A stretch of 64,000 nt of DNA from Streptomyces regalis (GTDB lineage Bacteria > Actinomycetota > Actinomycetes > Streptomycetales > Streptomycetaceae). Below are positions 47,221-55,359 of the stretch, in pieces; positions within the stretch are counted from its first letter, which is position 1; every line of letters starts with the position of its first letter. The notes below the pieces were generated by a model. The model was given only the letters and a program-made list of their open reading frames with translations, was not told the DNA's origin and made no database searches. The stretch covers positions 22,289 to 86,288 of the forward strand of contig NZ_LLZG01000176.1 of assembly GCF_001509475.1 (NCBI RefSeq), in the 5' to 3' direction. The translations under genes and the position numbers were made by a program.

Positions 47221-49023
47221 ATGCACCCCGACAACGAACCCACCTGGACGCCATCCGCCGCGGAGCAGGAACAACCCCGGCAGGTGCGCCGCATCCTGCG
47301 ACTCTTCCGTCCCTACCGTGGTCGCCTCGCCGTAGTCGGCCTCCTCGTCGGCGCCGCGTCGCTGGCCGGCGTCGCCACGCCCTTCCTGCTGAAGGCGATC
47401 CTCGACGTCGCGATCCCCGAGGGCCGCACCGGCCTGCTCGCCCTGCTCGCGCTCGGCATGATCCTCAGTGCCGTCCTCACCAGCATCTTCGGCGTGCTGC
47501 AGACCCTGATCTCCACGACGGTCGGCCAGCGCGTCATGCACGACCTGCGCACCGCCGTCTACGGCCGCCTGCAGCGCATGTCGCTCGCCTTCTTCACCCG
47601 CACCCGCACCGGCGAGGTGCAGTCCCGCATCGCCAACGACATCGGCGGCATGCAGGCCACCGTCACCTCCACCGCGACCTCCCTGGTCTCCAACCTGACC
47701 AGTGTGGTCGCCACGATCGTCGCGATGATCGCCCTCGAGTGGCGCCTGACCGTCGTCTCGCTGCTCCTGCTGCCGGTGTTCGTGTGGATCAGCCGCCGCG
47801 TCGGCAGGGAACGCAAGAAGATCACCACCCAGCGTCAGAAGCAGATGGCCGCGATGGCCGCCACGGTCACCGAGTCGCTCTCGGTCAGTGGCATCCTGCT
47901 CGGCCGTACGATGGGCCGCTCCGACTCGCTCACCGCGGCTTTCGCCGACGAGTCCGAGCGGCTCGTCGATCTCGAAGTGCGCTCGAACATGGCCGGCCGC
48001 TGGCGCATGGCCGTCATCGGCATCGTCATGGCCGCCATGCCCGCCGTGATCTACTGGGCCGCGGGAATGGCTCTCCAACTCGGCGGCCCGCAGGTCTCGA
48101 TCGGCACGATCGTCGCCTTCGTCTCGCTCCAGCAGGGCCTGTTCCGTCCGGCCGTCAGCCTGCTGTCCACCGGCGTGCAGATCCAGGCCTCGCTCGCGCT
48201 CTTCCAGCGCATCTTCGAGTACCTCGACCTGCCCATCGACATCACCGAGCGGGAAGACCCCGTTCATCTCGACCGCATCAAGGGCGAGGTCCGCTTCGAG
48301 GACGTCGAGTTCCGGTACGACGGCAAGGGTGGACCGATACTCGACGGCATCGACCTCACCGTCCCGGCGGGCGGCAGCCTCGCGGTCGTCGGCCCGACCG
48401 GCGCCGGAAAGTCCACGCTCGGCCACCTCGTGCCGCGGCTCTACGACGTGACGGGCGGCCGTGTCACCCTCGACGGCGTCGACGTGCGCGACCTCGACTT
48501 CGACACCCTCGCCCGCGCGGTCGGCGTCGTCTCGCAGGAGACGTACCTCTTCCACGCCTCCGTCGCCGACAACCTGCGCTTCGCCAAGCCGGACGCCACC
48601 GACGAGGAGTTGCGTGCGGCGGCCGAGGCGGCCCAGATCCACGACCACATCGCCGGCCTGCCCGACGGTTACGACACGGTCGTCGGCGAGCGCGGCCACC
48701 GCTTCTCCGGCGGTGAGAAACAGCGCCTGGCCATCGCCCGTACGATCCTGCGCGATCCGCCGGTCCTCATCCTCGACGAGGCGACCAGCGCCCTGGACAC
48801 CCGCACCGAACACGCCGTCCAGGAGGCCATCGACGCGCTGTCCGCCAACCGCACCACCCTCACCATCGCGCACCGCCTGTCCACCATTCGGGGCGCCGAC
48901 CAGATCGTGGTCCTCGACGGCGGGCGCGTGGCCGAACGGGGTACACACGAGGAACTGTTGGAGCGGGAGGGGCGCTATGCCGGGCTGGTCCGCCGGGACG
49001 CCCAACTGGAGCCGACGAGGTGA
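47221..49023 (+). CDS. ABC multidrug exporter, full consensus ATPase
   Basis: A 600-residue type I exporter with its membrane domain at about residues 35-320 and an ATPase domain with all motifs intact: Walker A GPTGAGKST, signature RFSGGEKQRL, Walker B LILDEATSALD and the switch His in IAHRLSTIRG. It should work as a homodimer, unlike the pair at 38.7-42.3 kb. ATG 47221 follows GTAGGAG. Divergence from marR with a dyad between them suggests induction by an exported compound. The substrate is unknown. Confidence 0.93.
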   Translation: MHPDNEPTWTPSAAEQEQPRQVRRILRLFRPYRGRLAVVGLLVGAASLAGVATPFLLKAILDVAIPEGRTGLLALLALGMILSAVLTSIFGVLQTLISTTVGQRVMHDLRTAVYGRLQRMSLAFFTRTRTGEVQSRIANDIGGMQATVTSTATSLVSNLTSVVATIVAMIALEWRLTVVSLLLLPVFVWISRRVGRERKKITTQRQKQMAAMAATVTESLSVSGILLGRTMGRSDSLTAAFADESERLVDLEVRSNMAGRWRMAVIGIVMAAMPAVIYWAAGMALQLGGPQVSIGTIVAFVSLQQGLFRPAVSLLSTGVQIQASLALFQRIFEYLDLPIDITEREDPVHLDRIKGEVRFEDVEFRYDGKGGPILDGIDLTVPAGGSLAVVGPTGAGKSTLGHLVPRLYDVTGGRVTLDGVDVRDLDFDTLARAVGVVSQETYLFHASVADNLRFAKPDATDEELRAAAEAAQIHDHIAGLPDGYDTVVGERGHRFSGGEKQRLAIARTILRDPPVLILDEATSALDTRTEHAVQEAIDALSANRTTLTIAHRLSTIRGADQIVVLDGGRVAERGTHEELLEREGRYAGLVRRDAQLEPTR

Positions 49024-49066
49024 CGTTATGTCGGGTTTATAAGTGTTTGCGGGATACCGTGCCCGC

Positions 49067-49927
49067 ATGCACTTGAACACTCCGCCACGGAACACGATTC
49101 GACTGACGCACCGGGGCCGTATCGCTCTCATTGCCGCCGGCGCCGTCGTGGCCGGCGCCGCCGTGGCGGTGCCGCTGCTGATCCTCGGCGAGGAGGAGCC
49201 GGCGCGGCCCACCTCGCTGGTGATCCCTGAAGGCTGGCGCGCGAGCCAGGTGTACGACGCCGTCGACAGGGCCCTCGCCCTGCCGCCAGGGTCCACCAGG
49301 AAGTCCCTCGGCAAGCTCGACCTCAAACTCCCGAACGACGCCGATGGCAACCCCGAGGGCTACCTCTTCCCGGCGACGTATCCACTGGAACAGAACGGTA
49401 AAAAGGCGACACCGGACTCCCTGCTGTCGGCCATGGTCGACACCGCCAACAAGAAGTTCAGCGGCGCCCCGATCGCCGCCGGCGCCCAGCGCAACGCCAT
49501 GAACGTCTATCAGGCGGTCACCATCGCGAGCATCGTCCAGGCCGAGGCCGGCAGCAAAGCTGACATGGGCAAGGTGGCCCGGGTCATCTTCAACCGGCTC
49601 GAACGCGGGATGCCGTTGCAGATGGACTCCACCATCAACTACGCGCTCAACCGCTCCACGCTCAAGACCACCGAGGCCGACACGCGCATCGAGAGCCCCT
49701 ACAACTCGTACCAGCGCATGGGCCTGCCGCCCACGCCGATCGACAACCCCGGCGAGGACGCGATGCGCGCCGCGATCAGTCCGTCCCCGGGCGACTGGCT
49801 GTACTTCGTCACGGTCAAGCCGGGTGACACCCGCTTCACGGCCGACTACGCGGAACACCAGCGCAATGTCGCCGAGTTCAACGCCCAGCGGAAGGCGAGC
49901 CCGGCCAGCCCGCAGCCGACGAAGTGA
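49067..49927 (+). CDS. mltG: endolytic murein transglycosylase MltG-like protein
   Basis: A 286-residue membrane-anchored protein of the YceG/MltG family, which cuts nascent glycan strands. One N-terminal helix (residues 18-40) anchors it. The catalytic region reads VTIASIVQAEAG, with Glu160 the likely catalytic residue, followed by VARVIFNRLERGMPLQMDST and SPYNSYQRMGLPPTPIDNPG, then LYFV for substrate binding. It is a short version with only about 15 residues between the helix and the conserved part, and is probably a paralogue of the main mltG beside aroE. ATG 49067 is 44 bases after the exporter stop. Confidence 0.87.
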   Translation: MHLNTPPRNTIRLTHRGRIALIAAGAVVAGAAVAVPLLILGEEEPARPTSLVIPEGWRASQVYDAVDRALALPPGSTRKSLGKLDLKLPNDADGNPEGYLFPATYPLEQNGKKATPDSLLSAMVDTANKKFSGAPIAAGAQRNAMNVYQAVTIASIVQAEAGSKADMGKVARVIFNRLERGMPLQMDSTINYALNRSTLKTTEADTRIESPYNSYQRMGLPPTPIDNPGEDAMRAAISPSPGDWLYFVTVKPGDTRFTADYAEHQRNVAEFNAQRKASPASPQPTK

Positions 49928-50816
49928 CCGCGGGGCATCGTACGACGACCGGGTCTTCGGCTGGTCCACGTACGGACACGCGCCGCGGCGACCGGTGCTG
50001 CGTCCGGCGCCCGGCGATGGCCTCGCAGGCTTGCAGGCCTGGCGGTGACGGGACGACAGCAACCGGAGTGCGGTCTCGGTTCCCGGCGACATGAACCGGC
50101 TGCTTACGGGCGCCGGTTCCCATCGACGTGAAACCAACGGCCCGAGCCCGTCGGCGCGCAGGCACGGGAAATCCGACGACGCCCGTCCTCCGTCCCGGGC
50201 CTCAAGCTGCCCAGGCCTGCTTGCTGGTGGCTGCCAGCCACCAAGTCGCCCACCGCAATACCGACTGCCGCTTGGTTGGTTGCGTCCACGTGCCGGCCGC
50301 CGCTCGGTCGGCCTCGGTCCCGCTGGCCGCCGCTGGGTTGGCCGCCGCCGAGTGGCCTGCTGCCGGGTTGGTGGCGCCCGAGTCGGCCGTCGTTCAGCCG
50401 ACAGCCGTCAGGTTGGCCGCCGCCGAGTGGCCTCCTGCCGGGTTGGCGGCGCTCAAGTTGGCCGTTGTCCAGCCGGCTGCTGCTTGGTTGGTGGTCGACA
50501 CGTGTCGGCCGCTCGGTCGCCCGCCGCAATGCCGGCTGCTGCTTGGTTGGTTGCGGCCATGTGCAGGCCGCCGCTCGGTCGGCCTCCGTCCCGCTGGCCG
50601 CGGCCGAGTGGCTTCCCGCCGGGTTGGCGTGCTCAAGTTGGCCGTTGTCCAGCCGGCTGCTGCTTGGTTGGTGGTCGACACGTGTCGGCCGCTCGGTCGG
50701 CCGTCGTCCAGCCGACCGCCGTCAGGTTGGCCGCCGTCGAGTCGCCTGCCGCCGGGTCGGCCGCGACCAAGCTGGCCATCGCTCAGCCGACCGCCGCGCA
50801 ACCCGTCGCCGGAACG
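49928..50816. repeat. tandem-repeat region, 180-bp period, no convincing gene
   Basis: Almost 900 bases made of degenerate units rich in GGTTGGCCGCC, GTCGGCCTC and GCTGCTTGGTTGG. One exact 69-base block is duplicated at 50451-50519 and 50631-50699, exactly 180 bases apart, and similar but weaker copies lie at about 50260-50450. Every frame gives low-complexity Ala/Val/Arg or Gln/Gly/Arg sequence with no start signal. The period is a multiple of three, so an ancient coding repeat cannot be excluded. Confidence 0.65.
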
Positions 50817-51938
50817 TCACGCCGCCACCGGCTCCTCGGACAGCAACCGCCTGATGTCCCGTACGGCCGCGCGGCCGGCCCGGTTGGCGCCGATCGTGCT
50901 GGCGGACGGGCCGTAGCCGACCAGGTGGATGCGGGGGTCGGCGACCGCGCGCGTTCCCTCCACGCGGATCCCGCCGCCCGGCTCGCGCAGGCGCAGCGGG
51001 GCCAGATGGTCGATGGCGGCGCGGAAACCGGTCGCCCACAGGATGACGTCGGCGTCCACGCGCCGCCCGTCCTTCCACTCCACCCCGTCCGGCGTGATCC
51101 GGTCGAACATGGGCTGCCGGTCCAGGACCCCGTCCGCGAGCCCTTGCCGCACGGCGTCGTTGAGGGGCAGCCCCGTGACCGAGACGACGCTCTTCGGTGG
51201 CAGCCCCTGGCGGACCCGCTCCTCGACCAGCGCGACGGCCGCCCGGCCGACATCTTCGGTGAAGGAGCCTTCGCGGAACACGGGCGGGCGTCGCGTGACC
51301 CAGGTCGTGGCGGCGGCGTAGCGGGCGATCTCCAGCAGATGCTGGGTGCCGGAGGCGCCCCCGCCCACCACGACGACCCGCTGCCCGGCGAACTCCTCGG
51401 GCCCGGGGTACTGCGCGGTGTGAAACTGCTGCCCTCGGAACGTCTCCTGACCGGGGTAGCGCGGCCAGAACGGCCGGTCCCAGGTGCCGGTAGCGTTGAT
51501 CAGCGCCCGCGTCGACCAGGTCCCCGCCGAACTCTCGACGAGCAGCCGTCCGTCCGCGCCCTCGCGCACGGCACGCACGTCGACGGGCCGCCGCACACGC
51601 AGGTCGAAGGTCCGCTCGTAGCTGTCGAAGTACTCGGCGATGACCTCGGACGACGCCCGCTCGGGGTCGGCGCCGGTCAGCTCCATGCCGGGCAGCGCGT
51701 GCATCCCGTGCACCTTGCCGTACGTCAGCGAGGGCCACCGGAACTGCCAGGCGCCGCCCGGGCCGGGGGAGTGGTCCAGCACCACGAAGTCGCGGTCCGG
51801 CTCGAGGCCGGTGCGCCGCAGGTGATAGGCGCTGGAGAGGCCTGCCTGACCAGCGCCTATGACGACTACGTCGACTACGGCGAGTGCTTCGGCCGCTTTG
51901 GCCACCTCGCCCGCTTCGTCCGCCTCAGCATTGTTCAC
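50817..51938 (-). CDS. flavin-containing monooxygenase-like NAD(P)-binding protein
   Basis: A 373-residue FAD/NAD(P)H enzyme of the class B monooxygenase group. The FAD-binding motif is VVIGAGQAGLSSAYHL (about residues 24-39), the NADPH motif is VVVVGGGASGTQHL (about 189-202), and DVILWATGF is the ATG-containing closing motif. The family hydroxylates nitrogen or sulfur or makes Baeyer-Villiger products. ATG 51938 is close to the decayed sulfonate genes upstream on the same strand. The gene ends at the edge of the 180-bp repeat region. Confidence 0.83.
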   Translation of the reverse strand: MNNAEADEAGEVAKAAEALAVVDVVVIGAGQAGLSSAYHLRRTGLEPDRDFVVLDHSPGPGGAWQFRWPSLTYGKVHGMHALPGMELTGADPERASSEVIAEYFDSYERTFDLRVRRPVDVRAVREGADGRLLVESSAGTWSTRALINATGTWDRPFWPRYPGQETFRGQQFHTAQYPGPEEFAGQRVVVVGGGASGTQHLLEIARYAAATTWVTRRPPVFREGSFTEDVGRAAVALVEERVRQGLPPKSVVSVTGLPLNDAVRQGLADGVLDRQPMFDRITPDGVEWKDGRRVDADVILWATGFRAAIDHLAPLRLREPGGGIRVEGTRAVADPRIHLVGYGPSASTIGANRAGRAAVRDIRRLLSEEPVAA

Positions 51939-51959
51939 GTTTCTACTAACTGCATCGAG

Positions 51960-52738
51960 GGCGAGGAACTTCCCCGGGCCCGGCCCCGAAGATCAGCGCG
52001 CGCCCGCGACGAGCAGCGGAACACCGGCCTCGGCGCCTCCGCCGCCGTAGCGCCGATCAAACCGCGCGCCGCCAGCTCGGGAATCACCCCCTCGGTCAAT
52101 TCGGCACCTCGGCATGGCTCCCGACCAGCGCGGTCCCCGCACCACCGCGGACCAGCCCGACGCCCGCCCAGAGGTTCGGTAGATCTCCAGATCGGCCGCC
52201 AGGGAGGAACCGCCGAAGAACAGCTGCGGCACCGGCTCGGGCGGCAGTGCGGTGAGCCCGCCGTCGACTTGGTGGTGGGCGCCATGGAAGTCGTACGGCT
52301 CACCGCGCCACACCCCGCGTACGACGGACAGGAACTCGTCCGTCCGGGCATACCGCTGATCGTGGTCGAGACGGTCGCCGAAGCGGCGCTGCTCGGCCGA
52401 GTCGCCGCCATCTGCGCGGCGAGCGTCGGCGAGATCAGGCCCGGCCGGAACGCGACCAGGAACTTGAGGCGTTCAGTGTGCTGGGCGAGGACGTCGGCCG
52501 TCAACAGGCCTGTGCTGCTGAGCAGTTGCCACAGGATGAGGAGGAGGACGGGGCCGGTGGTGCGGCGCAGCCAGTGAGGGAGGCGGGTGTGGCGGGAGGA
52601 GGCGGAGAGGAGGGGTTCTAGGTCGGGTGGAGAGGGGGTGGAGTCGTCGGTGGCGGTGTGGGTCTTCGTACGACCGGCACCGGATATATCGGAAATGTCC
52701 GGCTCGGGAGAGCCGGGTGGGGCATGGCTGATGCTCAT
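51960..52738 (-). pseudogene. sulfonate permease N-terminus fused to SsuD fragments
   Basis: The frame from ATG 52738 reads as the N-terminus of a sulfonate-type ABC permease (LRRTTGPVLLLILWQLLSST and GLLTADVLA, residues 60-85). At about 52483 it joins a flavin-dependent alkanesulfonate monooxygenase (HTERLKFLVAFRPGLISPTL, then AAQMAAT). At about 52399 the SsuD sequence continues in another frame as GDSAEQRRFGDRLDHDQRYA, RTDEFLSVVRG and PPEPVPQLFFGGSSLAA, with a short internal loss at the repeat GGCGGCGAC. A last piece reads TEGVIPELAARGL. At least two or three deletions with frameshifts have destroyed both genes. Confidence 0.75.
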
Positions 52739-52789
52739 GAGTGCTCCACGGGGGCGAGCGACCGGTGGGGATACGCGTCTCGGCGCCGC

Positions 52790-52815
52790 CACGTCTCATG
52801 GAGAGCTCAGACGTG
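52790..52815 (-). promoter_or_regulatory. hairpin between leader peptide and permease start
   Basis: A CACGTCT/AGACGTG stem with a 12-base loop lies about 50 bases after the leader peptide stop and 50 bases before the permease start. In attenuators of this kind such a hairpin may stop transcription or hide the ribosome site. No pairing partner in the leader was worked out. Confidence 0.3.
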
Positions 52816-52865
52816 CGGGTGGGGCGGTGCCGCGACGGCGGAAGGGGTGAGCGAGAAGAAGGGCG

Positions 52866-52949
52866 TCAGCAGCCGCGGCGACACGCGGCGGAGGTCACCC
52901 GCAGCAGGTCGATGTGACCGCGCGTGGTGAGCAGGGCTGAACGCAACAT
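52866..52949 (-). CDS. cysteine-type attenuator leader peptide, 27 residues
   Basis: A very short frame, ATG 52949 to TGA 52866, encodes 27 residues: MLRSALLTTRGHIDLLRVTS followed by AACRRGC. This matches from memory the Streptomyces putative leader peptides with an H-x-D-L-x-R-V-S/T-S-A-x-C-R core that precede sulfur and cysteine genes; polycysteine leaders control sulfur operons in mycobacteria by ribosome stalling. Its Cys codons are at the end, where stalling would sense cysteine. It lies upstream of the decayed sulfonate genes on the same strand, which confirms what the operon once was. No strong ribosome site is visible, so leaderless or weak translation is possible. Confidence 0.7.
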   Translation of the reverse strand: MLRSALLTTRGHIDLLRVTSAACRRGC

Positions 52950-53082
52950 GCCGCCGAAAGTGGCCAGATGGCGCGGCTGCGGTCAACGGTGTCCCGTCAA
53001 GTGGACCCCGTGTATCACAGCTCGGTCGTCTCGGATCGTCCCCTGGCGCGCGAACTTCGGCGCATGGGCGAGGATGGACGAC

Positions 53083-53505
53083 ATGTCAGACGCCTTCACC
53101 ACCCGAGTTCTGAACGTCGCCTCCGGCTCCTCGGAGAGGGTCGTGGACATCACCCGCGACTGCGAGGCCTTCCTGCAGGAGACGGCGGCGGGCCGCGACG
53201 GCCTCCTGAACGTCTTCGTGCCGCACGCCACGGCCGGCATCGCGATCATCGAGACGGGCGCAGGCAGCGACGACGACCTCCTGGCCGCCCTGCACACCCT
53301 TCTCCCCGCCGACGACCGCTGGCAACACCGCCACGGCAGCCCCGGCCACGGCCGCGACCACGTCCTCCCGGCCATCGTCCCGCCTCACGCGACGCTGCCG
53401 GTGCTGGGCGGGCGGCTGGAGCTCGGGACGTGGCAGTCGGTGTGCCTCGTGGACACGAACAAGGACAATCCTCGTCGGCAGGTGCGGTTGTCGTTCCTTG
53501 CGTGA
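53083..53505 (+). CDS. YjbQ/UPF0047 family protein
   Basis: A 140-residue protein of the YjbQ family (UPF0047). Conserved parts are DITRDCEAFLQETAAGRDGL, NVFVPHATAGIAIIET, DDRWQHRHGSPGHGRDHVLP and LGTWQSVCLVDTN; the His residues bind a metal in known structures. E. coli YjbQ has weak thiamine-phosphate synthase activity, but the true role is unclear. ATG 53083 has GCGAGG at a good distance; ATG 53074 is the alternative. It is the last ordinary housekeeping-like gene before the rearranged region. Confidence 0.9.
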   Translation: MSDAFTTRVLNVASGSSERVVDITRDCEAFLQETAAGRDGLLNVFVPHATAGIAIIETGAGSDDDLLAALHTLLPADDRWQHRHGSPGHGRDHVLPAIVPPHATLPVLGGRLELGTWQSVCLVDTNKDNPRRQVRLSFLA

Positions 53506-53632
53506 CGAAGGTGCGGACTGTCGGTCTGAAGTCCGGCCGAACCAAACAAGTCTGGCTCGGACTCTGCCGTCCACCCGCTGTTGCCCGGCCCCCAAGTCGC
53601 TTGTTCGCAAGGAGACTTGACTCGACCGATCA

Positions 53633-53672
53633 GGCGGGATCTGAACCCACGACCTCTTCGTCCCGAACGAAG
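53633..53672 (-). pseudogene. tRNA-Pro(CGG) fragment: anticodon and T arms
   Basis: Read on the minus strand, the 40 bases begin with a 5-bp anticodon stem CTTCG/CGAAG closing the seven-base loop TTCGGGA, so the anticodon is CGG (Pro) with G37. Next come the variable bases AGGTC and a T arm GTGGG-TTCAGAT-CCCGC. The acceptor stem and the D arm are missing on both sides. tRNA-Pro genes are known integration targets of actinomycete elements such as pSAM2, so this is probably the scar of an attachment site rather than a working tRNA. Confidence 0.65.
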
Positions 53673-53760
53673 GTCTCGCAGGCTGTCCACCTGTCGTGCT
53701 TGATGTTTGCGCAGGTCAGAGCGTTGGTCTCGGTTGGTCTGGGGTGGCCCCGAAGGGACT

Positions 53761-53782
53761 CTGGGAGAAGATCTTCTCCCAG
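53761..53782. repeat. 22-bp perfect palindrome
   Basis: The arm CTGGGAGAAGA is followed at once by its exact complement, and a further partial copy (TTTCTCCCA) follows within ten bases. It may be a terminator for the region or a recombinase/excisionase binding site near the tRNA remnant. Confidence 0.55.
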
Positions 53783-53871
53783 ATTTCTCCCAAGGTGCTG
53801 ATCGGCCACTAAGGAACCAGGGGCCACGCTCGCTTTGCATAAGAACATTTGCCTGACCTGATCGCTCCGTC

Positions 53872-54822
53872 TCAGGTCAACGCGGCCCGCATCTCGGGCA
53901 GTGCGTCGGTAACAGTGCGGGCATACTCGGCGAGAACCGTGGTCACCCTGCTCACCTGGTCGGACAGGCGGTCGTACTCGGCAATCTCTGCCGGAGTCCA
54001 GGGAGCCTCATTGCTCTCCATCTCGGAGAGGCGCAGTCCCGCCCTCGTCACACGGATTACTGCCTGGGTGGCGGACTGCAGACGTTGCGCAACCCCCTCC
54101 GGAGCAGGGGCCAGTAAAAGATCGAGTTCCTTCGGATCGGGGAGTCGCGGGAGCCGGTGATCGATCCAGTAATCACCCCAGAGACGACGTCGACGTGCCT
54201 CCGGCTCGGCATCGTCCAGCACTCTCACATTGCCTGTCTCGTCTCGGCGGAGGCGCAGTCCGGAGTGCGCCGCCATGCCGGCAGCCATGGCCGCAGGATC
54301 CTGTGCCTGATCGCTCATCTCTCCCACAGGGGGTGGGCCGAGAAAGGCACACAGTTCCACAAGCTGCCGCGTCAGGTCATCAACCGTTGGCAACAACGCC
54401 AGGTCTTCGTCGGGCATCAGTGTTTCGGGCGCGGCTGCACCCATACGGGCGCGATGCAGCGGTGCTCCGTGAGCTGTGGATCGCCAGGCCGCGATGGCCG
54501 CGTCGACCCACCAGCAGACGAACTCGTGCGCGGCATCCTGATGCGTCTTCGCGGTGTTGACGGCCACCTTCAGCCGGACTGAGACAAGCACGGACTCCGG
54601 GTCGTATGTGGAGCTCCGAGCGTTGCCGTGTTGCCGGAGCTCGGCCTCTTTGAGGGTATCCAGCTCGTCCATGTGCTGCCGCGCGGCTTCACTGGCTTGA
54701 AGTAGTACAGCCGATGCCCGGGCCATGGATGACAGGGCATTGTCGATCTCTTCGGCGGTCATGCCGCCGGATGCCGTCGGTGAGTTGGATGCCTGGTCGA
54801 CTGGGGCCAGCTCTCCACTCAT
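53872..54822 (-). CDS. hypothetical protein, 316 residues (accessory)
   Basis: I do not recognise this protein. It is soluble, acidic and mostly helical: an N-terminal segment (residues 22-60, MTAEEIDNALSSMARASAVL) looks like a short coiled coil, the middle holds HEFVCWWVDAAIAAWRST with adjacent Trp, and ARRRRLWGDYWIDHRLPRLP is basic-aromatic. Codon use is less GC-extreme than in its neighbours, which hints at transfer. ATG 54822 (MSGELAP) follows AGGAG. It lies alone between the tRNA-Pro remnant and the broken pstC, so it is probably the last cargo gene of a vanished element. Its coding quality looks intact. Confidence 0.6.
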   Translation of the reverse strand: MSGELAPVDQASNSPTASGGMTAEEIDNALSSMARASAVLLQASEAARQHMDELDTLKEAELRQHGNARSSTYDPESVLVSVRLKVAVNTAKTHQDAAHEFVCWWVDAAIAAWRSTAHGAPLHRARMGAAAPETLMPDEDLALLPTVDDLTRQLVELCAFLGPPPVGEMSDQAQDPAAMAAGMAAHSGLRLRRDETGNVRVLDDAEPEARRRRLWGDYWIDHRLPRLPDPKELDLLLAPAPEGVAQRLQSATQAVIRVTRAGLRLSEMESNEAPWTPAEIAEYDRLSDQVSRVTTVLAEYARTVTDALPEMRAALT

Positions 54823-54897
54823 GCAGGGCTCCTGTGAGGTGACGAGGACCGGGGTGCTCCAGAAGCCCCCTCAGGGCAGAACGTAATCCGTCCGGCG

Positions 54898-55359
54898 GTG
54901 AGGTCGGTTGAAAGTGCGCAATCTGGCACACGAAAGCTGCTGTGGTGCTATCGGCGGTCGCATGGTGGTGTGCGTGATCGCTTCGGCGCTGCGGAGGCGG
55001 ACGGAGCTCTCCTCGCTGCGCTCGGCTCGTCGCGGATGCAGGTCTCCACCCGGGTGGTCTTCCCGGCCGCCCTGTCCGGCATCGTCGCGGCGATCGTGCT
55101 GGGCATCTCTCGGGCGATCGGCGAGACGATGATCGTCGCCGTGGCGGCGGGCGGGCGCCCCAACCTGTCCTTCAACCCGCTCGAAGGCATGCAGACCATG
55201 ACCGCGTTCATCGCCGCGGCCGGCATCGGTGACCAGCCCACCGGGTCCCTCGGCTACAAGACCATCTTCGCGGTGGGCCTGCTGCTGTTCGTGATGACCC
55301 TGGTGATGAACCTGGTCAGCATTCGCCTGGTGCGCAAGTACCGGGAGGTGTACGAGTGA
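54898..55359 (+). pseudogene. pstC: PstC phosphate permease subunit, C-terminal remnant
   Basis: Only the last 115 or so residues of the frame are Pst[21 protein letters not shown], the EAA-type loop, then [40 protein letters not shown] and the last membrane helix before [13 protein letters not shown]. The preceding 35 residues do not fit PstC. The usual protein has over 300 residues and six helices, so roughly two thirds is missing, together with the whole of pstS. The stop overlaps the pstA start by one base, so the operon was normal before truncation. The remnant is unlikely to form a working channel. Confidence 0.82.

Larger units (their letters stand above)
53506..53871. other. intergenic stretch with tRNA remnant and palindrome
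   Basis: This 366-base stretch has no credible gene. It holds a 40-base tRNA-Pro fragment (53633-53672), a 22-base perfect palindrome (53761-53782) and a nearby TTTCTCCCA repeat of its arm. The density of such sites resembles the attachment region of an integrative element. Confidence 0.5.

Noticed and set aside
50451..50699. Possible CRISPR array in the 180-bp repeats
   Set aside because: The repeats are 69 bases or longer with a 180-base period and related spacers, and no cas gene is near.
50091..52577. An 828-codon plus-strand frame through the 180-bp repeat region and the flavoprotein
   Set aside because: It crosses a confident minus-strand gene and a pseudogene; the part in the repeats is low-complexity only.
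52963..53080. A small gene before yjbQ
   Set aside because: Open frames here have no ribosome site and no coding pattern; they are extensions of neighbouring frames.
53633..53672. Functional tRNA-Pro
   Set aside because: The acceptor stem and the D arm are missing on both sides of the fragment.
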